Positions 58,819-64,000 of a stretch of 64,000 nucleotides of DNA are shown here, in pieces; position 1 is the stretch's first letter; the number at the start of each line of letters is the position of its first letter. Made by a program: the position numbers and the translations under genes. Under the pieces are notes generated by a model. The model did no database searches. It was not told the origin of the DNA and saw nothing but the letters and a program-made list of their open reading frames with translations. The DNA lies in NCBI GenBank assembly GCA_023265395.1, contig JAHFTX010000008.1, forward strand, positions 1 through 64,000. Direction: 5' to 3'. The stretch comes from Thermoplasmata archaeon (lineage in GTDB: Archaea > Thermoplasmatota > DTKX01 > JAHFTX01).

Positions 58819-59715
58819 ATGCGCGACTGTACCGGCAGGCAGCGCCCTTCGCTGGGTAAGGGTTGGCACCGTGGCATTGCCATCGTTGCGATGGTGGGGG
58901 CGTTGCTCCTCATGCCCTTCGTCGTGAGTGCCGCCAGCGGCCCCGACCTGCAGTTGCGCGATTCGGAGCTGCAAGTCAGTGGCGGAGCGTCCCCAGGGCC
59001 TGTAGTCGGAGATATCCTGCAGGTCAGCGGTATCATCCACAATGTCGGCAGTGTCGCCAGCGGCGTCACGCTCGAACTGCGGGTGGGCGATGCCGTCGTC
59101 CAGCGCCAGCCGATTCTAGGTACCATCGCCAGCGACACTCCTTTCACCTTGCCGTGGAACACAAGTGGCGTGGCCCCTGGGACAGTGACGCTGCGAGTCA
59201 GCGCACTCGTCACCAACGATACCTCACCGCTCGACAACATCGCGGTGGTGAGCCTTCTGCTGGCCCCTTCCGCGGGCAACGGAGGGCGTCTGGAGGTCCT
59301 CGACCTCGTCCTCAGTGACGGCACGCCCGTGGCCCAACAGGACGTGGAGGTGCGGTTCACGGTGCGGAACGTCGGCAACGCGAGCGCGACCACCGATGTC
59401 ACGCTCAAGGACGGCACGAAGGTCATCCAGCGATGGGCTGGCCAGACCATCGGAGCGGGTGAGTCGCGTACGTATGAGGCGACCCACGCCTTTGTCGGCG
59501 GGGATCGGACCGTACGGGTGGTGATGAGCAGCCATCCCGAGGCGACCTATGCTCGGCGGATCGTCGTCGAGGCGGGGCAACGGACAGCCTGCGCCCTTGC
59601 GGTCCCAACAGTGGTACTTCCCCTGGGGCTGCTCAAACTGCGCACTCATCGTCGATCTCGCGGAGATATCCAGGCTGGACCATCGGGAGACGGCGCGCCG
59701 CGCGATCCGGAGTGA
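58819..59715 (+). CDS. Small CARDB-domain surface protein
   Basis: About 298 residues. Signal peptide (IAIVAMVGALLLMPFVVSAA) then two CARDB-type Ig domains (LQVSGIIHNVGSVASGVTL and VRFTVRNVGNASATTDVTL are the characteristic NxG strands), and a hydrophobic stretch at about 256-275 followed by basic residues, a C-terminal anchor. It is a compact version of the repeats seen in the subtilases. ATG 58819 is used. The stop is 8 bases before rlmE, and its end overlaps the likely ribosome binding site of that gene. Confidence 0.78.
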   Translation: MRDCTGRQRPSLGKGWHRGIAIVAMVGALLLMPFVVSAASGPDLQLRDSELQVSGGASPGPVVGDILQVSGIIHNVGSVASGVTLELRVGDAVVQRQPILGTIASDTPFTLPWNTSGVAPGTVTLRVSALVTNDTSPLDNIAVVSLLLAPSAGNGGRLEVLDLVLSDGTPVAQQDVEVRFTVRNVGNASATTDVTLKDGTKVIQRWAGQTIGAGESRTYEATHAFVGGDRTVRVVMSSHPEATYARRIVVEAGQRTACALAVPTVVLPLGLLKLRTHRRSRGDIQAGPSGDGAPRDPE

Positions 59716-59722
59716 CCCTCTC

Positions 59723-60367
59723 ATGGGCAAGGCGTGGTTGCGCGATCGGCGACGTGATGGCTACTACCGGATGGCCAAACGCCTGAACTATCGCTCTCGT
59801 GCTTCCTTCAAGATATTCCAGATCGATGACCGGTATCGGATCTTCCGACCTGGGGGGTTGGTCGTCGACCTGGGTGCCTCGCCGGGGGGGTGGAGCCAAG
59901 CAGCGGCCGAGCGGGTCGCCCCCAATGGGTTGGTCGTCGCCGTCGATACCGCGACGATGGCACCTCTCGAACGCGTCACCGTGTTGCGGGGCGACGTCCG
60001 CAGCGAGGAGACTCGACGAGACATCCTTGGAGCATTGGCGGGCCGCCATCCCAACGTCGTCCTCTCCGACATGTCCCCCAACTTGGCGGGTAACGCCTCC
60101 CTCGATCAGTCGCGGTCCGCTGAGCTGGCGCAATCGGCGCTCGATGTCGCCCGCTCGCTCCTGCGGTCACGGGGTCATCTGGTGGTCAAGATCTTCCAAG
60201 GAGAGGACTTCCCTGAGTTCTTGCGACAAGTCCGTGCGGACTTCCGATTCACCAAGGCCCACAGCCCCAAGGCCAGCCGCTCGGCGAGCAGTGAGATCTA
60301 CATCGTGGCCAAGGGCTATCGCGGTCCACCTGGAGACGATTCCGAGGAGAGCGCATCGGAGGAGTGA
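59723..60367 (+). CDS. rlmE: 23S rRNA 2'-O-methyltransferase (FtsJ/RrmJ family)
   Basis: About 214 residues. The K-D-K-E tetrad is complete: K30 (RASFK), D116 (LSDMSPN), K156 (VVKIFQGEDF) and E191 (SSEIYIV). SAM motif VDLGASPGGWSQ. It methylates the 2'-hydroxyl of a uridine in the A-loop of large-subunit rRNA (by analogy with E. coli RrmJ); the archaeal target is inferred. The C-terminus is acidic. ATG 59723 follows GGAG within the end of the preceding gene; the two are likely cotranscribed. Confidence 0.93.
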   Translation: MGKAWLRDRRRDGYYRMAKRLNYRSRASFKIFQIDDRYRIFRPGGLVVDLGASPGGWSQAAAERVAPNGLVVAVDTATMAPLERVTVLRGDVRSEETRRDILGALAGRHPNVVLSDMSPNLAGNASLDQSRSAELAQSALDVARSLLRSRGHLVVKIFQGEDFPEFLRQVRADFRFTKAHSPKASRSASSEIYIVAKGYRGPPGDDSEESASEE

Positions 60368-60419
60368 TTCCTCCGGTGCCCCGGACCTCTCTTCTCCCGT
60401 TGTGGGACGTGACGAAAGG

Positions 60420-60425
60420 TTAATC
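60420..60425 (+). promoter_or_regulatory. TATA-like element of the right-edge FG-GAP gene
   Basis: TTAATC, 33 bases before ATG 60453. Weak sequence but correct spacing for a near-leaderless transcript. Confidence 0.35.
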
Positions 60426-60452
60426 CCCCAAGGACAGGACCTGTTCATCTCG

Positions 60453-63400
60453 ATGGTCCGCAGCATCGCTCCTTGGCCATCCTATGGGAACGGGCGTGCC
60501 TGGTACGCCCACACCGGGTCGGCCACCCTGGTGGTCCTGCTGGTCTTTGCCGCCTTCCCGCTGGGTTCGATTGGCACGATTCCGTTGCAATACAACCTCG
60601 GAACCGGACTGGCGGGGATGCCCCAGGGCTTCGTTGCTGAGCAGGACAACCAGAACCTGGGGTTCTCGACCGGCTCGGGGACTCCGCTCAGTATCGTCGG
60701 TGACCTCAATGGGGATGGATACGAGGACCTCGCGATCGGCTCTCCTACGTTCGACCAGGGTCTCAACAACCGTGGACGGGTGTATCTGTTCTTCGGACCA
60801 GGAAAGCAGTGGAATGCCAGCACTACGGTAGGAAGTGCTGATGTGATCCTCACTGGTGAAGCTGCCGAAGATCAGCTGGGGATGGCACTCAGTGGTGTCG
60901 GTGATGTCAATGATGACGGGATCGACGACATGGCTATCGGCGCGCCACGAAGCGACCGCGGTGCTGGCGATTCTGGTTGCGTCTACCTTCTTTTCGGTCA
61001 CACCGGTCCATGGTCCGGAGGCGACATCTCCACCCTCCCCGGGGTCATGGTGCTGCTGGGGAACACCGGCTCCGAGTTCGCAGGTTCGGCAATCGCTGGC
61101 GGCGGTGACATCGATGACGACGGGATCGCCGACCTCGTGGTAGGCGCGCCCAATTGGATGGGTCTAGCTGCAAACGCTGGTGCGGCTTACCTCATCCGCG
61201 GTCGTCCGACCTGGCCAACTTCCCCGGTGTTCCTGGGCAATAGCGGCACGCGTATCTACGCCGACTCACAGGGATTGGCCGGCACACAGGTCTCCCTCGA
61301 TGGAGACCTCGATGGCGACGGGTTCGATGACCTGGTCATCGGAGCGCCACAGTTCATGAGTCCTGCTCCGCAGGCGGGCCGAGTCTACCTCATCCGAGGA
61401 GGTGCAGGTCCCTGGCCCAGCTCGATCCCGGTGGAGACCGCTGCCAATGGGATCATCACCGGGCTCCGCTCGCAACACCATATCGGTGTCTCGCTGGACA
61501 TCATCGGAGACGCCAATGGCGATGGCCGCGATGACCTTCTCCTAGGCTCACCGGACAACAACCTCGCCAACAGTTCGCTGCCCGAGTGCTATCTGCACCA
61601 GGGGAGCGCCAACTTCTTCGGCGCGATGACAGACGTCAGCGCTGCGACGAGCGTCCTGACCACGACCATCGGCGGGGGGCGGTTGTGCAGAAGCATCGTG
61701 GGCGTAGGCGACATCGATGATGACGGCATGGCAGACATCGCCATCGGGGCACCCTACGCCTTCGATCAAGGGCTGGGCACGACGTATCTGCTCCAAGGTC
61801 GGGCGAGCTGGCCCCCCAGCGCCGATATCAGCAGTCTTGCAGGGGCGACCTATTTGGCGGAAGGCAACCCCGCCGCGGGGGGATTCACGCTAGGTGCAGG
61901 GGGGGATATCGATGATGATGGATTGCCCGACCTGCTAGTGAGCCAGCCCGACCTCTCAGCGAGCGGACCAAACCGGGGGAAGGTGAGTCTCATCCACCCG
62001 ACCCATGAGCCGGGCCCTACGACGATCTTGAGCTTGACGGTCTACGGCGACGCAGCTCATGCAGTGCCCATCAGCGTCGCGAGCCCAGGCCAGCGACTGT
62101 ACCTGAGGATCGAGGGGACAGGGGGGGACCTCCAGGCACGTGACCTCACCAAGCTGCATCTGCAGGTCGATGACGGATCAGGGCCGGTGGTCCCGCTGGT
62201 TCTTCGGGAGACTGACGTCCAGAGTCATCTGTTCGACGGCGAGGTCACGCTCGGCGCCAAGACCAACCCTGATGCAGCAATCCTCGGTGCGGCGCTCGGT
62301 GATGACATCCTGCTGACATCGGCGGCCAACCCTGCGATCACGGCGCTCCTCCCCGTGGTTCCCCTTGAGGTCCATCTGGACCCTTCTGATGGGAACCTGA
62401 CCGAGGATGACGTGGTGACCTTCACGGCCAGCGTGGTCAATGGGACCGCCAGCAGCCTGACTCTTGCCACCACTGCCCCGTTCCTGGACGTGGATGCCGA
62501 CCTCCACACTGCCACAGGTACTCCCAACAATGGCGACATCGGGACTTACACGCTGACCGCCACCGCCATCGACCGCTGGAGCGGCCTACAGGTCGATCGG
62601 ACCCTAGGCTTGACAGTCGTGAACACCCCCCCGACGATCTTGACCATCGATGTGCCCCTGGCTCTCGTCGGCAGCGAGTACCGGGTGCCCTACCGGAGTG
62701 ACGACGACGGGCAGGGATTCACGAGTTGGGCGCTGCTCGAAGCACCTGCCTGGTTGGACATCGAGGCGGCGACGACCGAGCTCTTCGGGACTCCACAACC
62801 CAGCGATGTTGGGACGGATGCAGTCTCTCTGCGCGTCGACGACGGCAATGGGGGGAGGACGTTCGCCAATTTCAGCATCGAGGTCCGTGCGTTGCAAGAA
62901 GCCCCCTTGATTACGAGCACGAACCTCCCCGATGCCTTCGAGGATAGCCTGTATCAGGCCAACTTGACAGCGGCGAGCCCCCTGGGTCTGCCGCTGACCT
63001 GGTCCCTTCAGACCAACGCGACCTGGCTGACCCTCGACCCGCAGAGCGGTCGGCTCAGCGGGACGCCTCGGAACGAGCAGGTGGGTCAGACGATGTTGCA
63101 GCTGCGAGTCTCAGACCCCCAGGACCGCAACGACTCGCGCACGATTGTCCTCGAGGTGCAGAACACCAATGACCCCCCGCTCTTCTTGACCGACCCCCCA
63201 GGCGTCGTCACTGTCGGGGAGACGTTCCACTACTCACCCGGGACCCAGGATCCTGATGTGGGTGACGATGTGGCGGTGATCCTCCGAGTCGGTCCTACGG
63301 GGATGGCCTTGCAGGGGGACCCGCCGATCCTGCAGTGGGTGCCCACTGTCGGCGATGGTGGGATCACGACGGTCGAGCTCGTCGCCAGCGATGGCGATTC

Positions 63401-64000
63401 CCAGACGGTCCTTGCCTTCTCGCTACTGGTCAATCTTGCTCCACGTATCGACATCGCACCTCCTGCGACCGTCCGTGCCGGGGACCTCTACCTTTTCGAC
63501 ATCCCCGTCACCGATGATGGTCACGCCGCCCCGGTGTCCTTCTCGCTTTCCTCAGCCCCTGCGGGGATGACGGTGGGCCTCTCCGATGGCCAGTTGCGAT
63601 GGTCCCCCACCGCGACGGACGTCGGGAATCTGAGCGTCACGCTGGTCATCGCCGATGGGATTGTCGCTGTGCCGTTCCCTTTCACGATCACCGTGCTGCC
63701 CACGGATGCCCCTGCGCCCCCCCAGATCGAGCTCGTCGCCCCGGGCGAGGGCGCGGCGGTGCACACCACCGTCCCGCTCTTGCGATGGCGCATCACCGAT
63801 GGCGGCGAGGGGCCAGTTCGATGCACCGTACTCCTCTCGGTCGACCGGGCATCGGTCGGCACACGAGACCCCGCTGCCCGGATCGGCGCGACACCAACGG
63901 GTGTCGAGCAGCTGCAGCTGACCGATTCACTTGTGCCCGGTACGACCTACTTCTGGAGCGTCCTGGCCGAGGATAGTCTGTGGCAGGTGGCGTCGCAACC
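60453..64000 (+). CDS. Giant FG-GAP/integrin-alpha-like surface protein with Ig-like repeats (3' end outside window)
   Basis: The frame from ATG 60453 is open to the window end (1,182 full codons so far). A signal peptide (ATLVVLLVFAAFPLG) is followed by about seven FG-GAP repeats with integrin-type spacing and calcium loops (GDLNGDGYEDLAIGSP, GDVNDDGIDDMAIGAP, GDLDGDGFDDLVIGAP), predicting a seven-bladed propeller over residues about 70-520. Then come several cadherin/dystroglycan-like and Ig domains (PPTILTIDVP, LFGTPQPSD, RLSGTPRNEQ, NTNDPP) and, near the edge, a fibronectin-like domain (TTYFWSVLAED). The C-terminus and any anchor are not visible. Likely a receptor or adhesin. Confidence 0.85.
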   Translation, partial: MVRSIAPWPSYGNGRAWYAHTGSATLVVLLVFAAFPLGSIGTIPLQYNLGTGLAGMPQGFVAEQDNQNLGFSTGSGTPLSIVGDLNGDGYEDLAIGSPTFDQGLNNRGRVYLFFGPGKQWNASTTVGSADVILTGEAAEDQLGMALSGVGDVNDDGIDDMAIGAPRSDRGAGDSGCVYLLFGHTGPWSGGDISTLPGVMVLLGNTGSEFAGSAIAGGGDIDDDGIADLVVGAPNWMGLAANAGAAYLIRGRPTWPTSPVFLGNSGTRIYADSQGLAGTQVSLDGDLDGDGFDDLVIGAPQFMSPAPQAGRVYLIRGGAGPWPSSIPVETAANGIITGLRSQHHIGVSLDIIGDANGDGRDDLLLGSPDNNLANSSLPECYLHQGSANFFGAMTDVSAATSVLTTTIGGGRLCRSIVGVGDIDDDGMADIAIGAPYAFDQGLGTTYLLQGRASWPPSADISSLAGATYLAEGNPAAGGFTLGAGGDIDDDGLPDLLVSQPDLSASGPNRGKVSLIHPTHEPGPTTILSLTVYGDAAHAVPISVASPGQRLYLRIEGTGGDLQARDLTKLHLQVDDGSGPVVPLVLRETDVQSHLFDGEVTLGAKTNPDAAILGAALGDDILLTSAANPAITALLPVVPLEVHLDPSDGNLTEDDVVTFTASVVNGTASSLTLATTAPFLDVDADLHTATGTPNNGDIGTYTLTATAIDRWSGLQVDRTLGLTVVNTPPTILTIDVPLALVGSEYRVPYRSDDDGQGFTSWALLEAPAWLDIEAATTELFGTPQPSDVGTDAVSLRVDDGNGGRTFANFSIEVRALQEAPLITSTNLPDAFEDSLYQANLTAASPLGLPLTWSLQTNATWLTLDPQSGRLSGTPRNEQVGQTMLQLRVSDPQDRNDSRTIVLEVQNTNDPPLFLTDPPGVVTVGETFHYSPGTQDPDVGDDVAVILRVGPTGMALQGDPPILQWVPTVGDGGITTVELVASDGDSQTVLAFSLLVNLAPRIDIAPPATVRAGDLYLFDIPVTDDGHAAPVSFSLSSAPAGMTVGLSDGQLRWSPTATDVGNLSVTLVIADGIVAVPFPFTITVLPTDAPAPPQIELVAPGEGAAVHTTVPLLRWRITDGGEGPVRCTVLLSVDRASVGTRDPAARIGATPTGVEQLQLTDSLVPGTTYFWSVLAEDSLWQVASQ

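Overview
The window is archaeal, high-GC (about 60-65% by eye) and gene-dense. Archaeal markers are a TATA-binding protein, an eIF5A with a hypusination loop, a 20S proteasome alpha subunit, a Trm-G10-type tRNA methyltransferase, an NFACT/RqcH protein and TATA-box promoters. A Nuo-type complex without NADH-dehydrogenase subunits, plus many very large CARDB, FG-GAP, PKD and thrombospondin-type-3 surface proteins, suggests a Thermoplasmatota-like euryarchaeon, perhaps related to Marine Group II. That placement is inference, not proof.

Layout. 1-4.4 kb: the end of an unknown gene, then a threonine operon (thrC, a MoaD/ubiquitin-like gene, hom, thrB). 4.5-13 kb: two tandem membrane-anchored subtilases. 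13-19.2 kb, minus strand: RqcH and a giant glycine-rich surface protein. 19.4-23.7 kb: a thiolase-like protein with Ser at the nucleophile position, a PHP phosphoesterase, TBP, a TatD-like hydrolase and PsmA. 23.8-29.1 kb: histidine operon hisG-D-C-H-A-B. 29.1-33.3 kb, minus strand: PurC, a small membrane protein and ValRS. 33.4-38.7 kb: nuoA-B-C-D-H-I with an enlarged NuoH and a four-cluster NuoI. 38.7-46.4 kb: an orphan Hint (intein-like) protein and two giant receptor-like surface proteins. 46.4-52.2 kb: a JAMM protease, eIF5A, agmatinase, a HAAS-like membrane protein coupled to a 46-residue microprotein, DnaJ, Trm-G10 and a degenerate Ras-like GTPase. 52.2-57.5 kb: a 1,411-residue thrombospondin-type-3 protein with a membrane-bound winged-helix regulator. 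57.5-64 kb: FtsZ, a CARDB protein, RlmE and the start of another giant FG-GAP protein that runs off the window.

Two themes stand out. First, eight predicted exported or surface proteins occupy more than 40% of the sequence. Most share one plan: signal peptide, long beta-rich ectodomain, one membrane span and a cytoplasmic tail, the tail ending in zinc ribbons or coiled coil in two cases. Second, several enzymes or modules depart from family rules: thiolase without its Cys, GTPase without the P-loop Lys, ValRS with an altered KMSKS loop, NuoI with twice the usual iron-sulfur clusters, NuoH with an insert, and a Hint domain without splice-site residues. The MoaD-like protein ending in Gly-Gly inside the threonine operon, together with a JAMM protease elsewhere in the window, hints at sulfur-carrier or ubiquitin-like conjugation chemistry.

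Many first genes of transcription units start 29-34 bases downstream of the first base of a TATA box (leaderless), whereas operon-internal genes carry GGAGG-type ribosome binding sites. This rule decided several start codons. No tRNA, rRNA, CRISPR array or insertion sequence was recognised.
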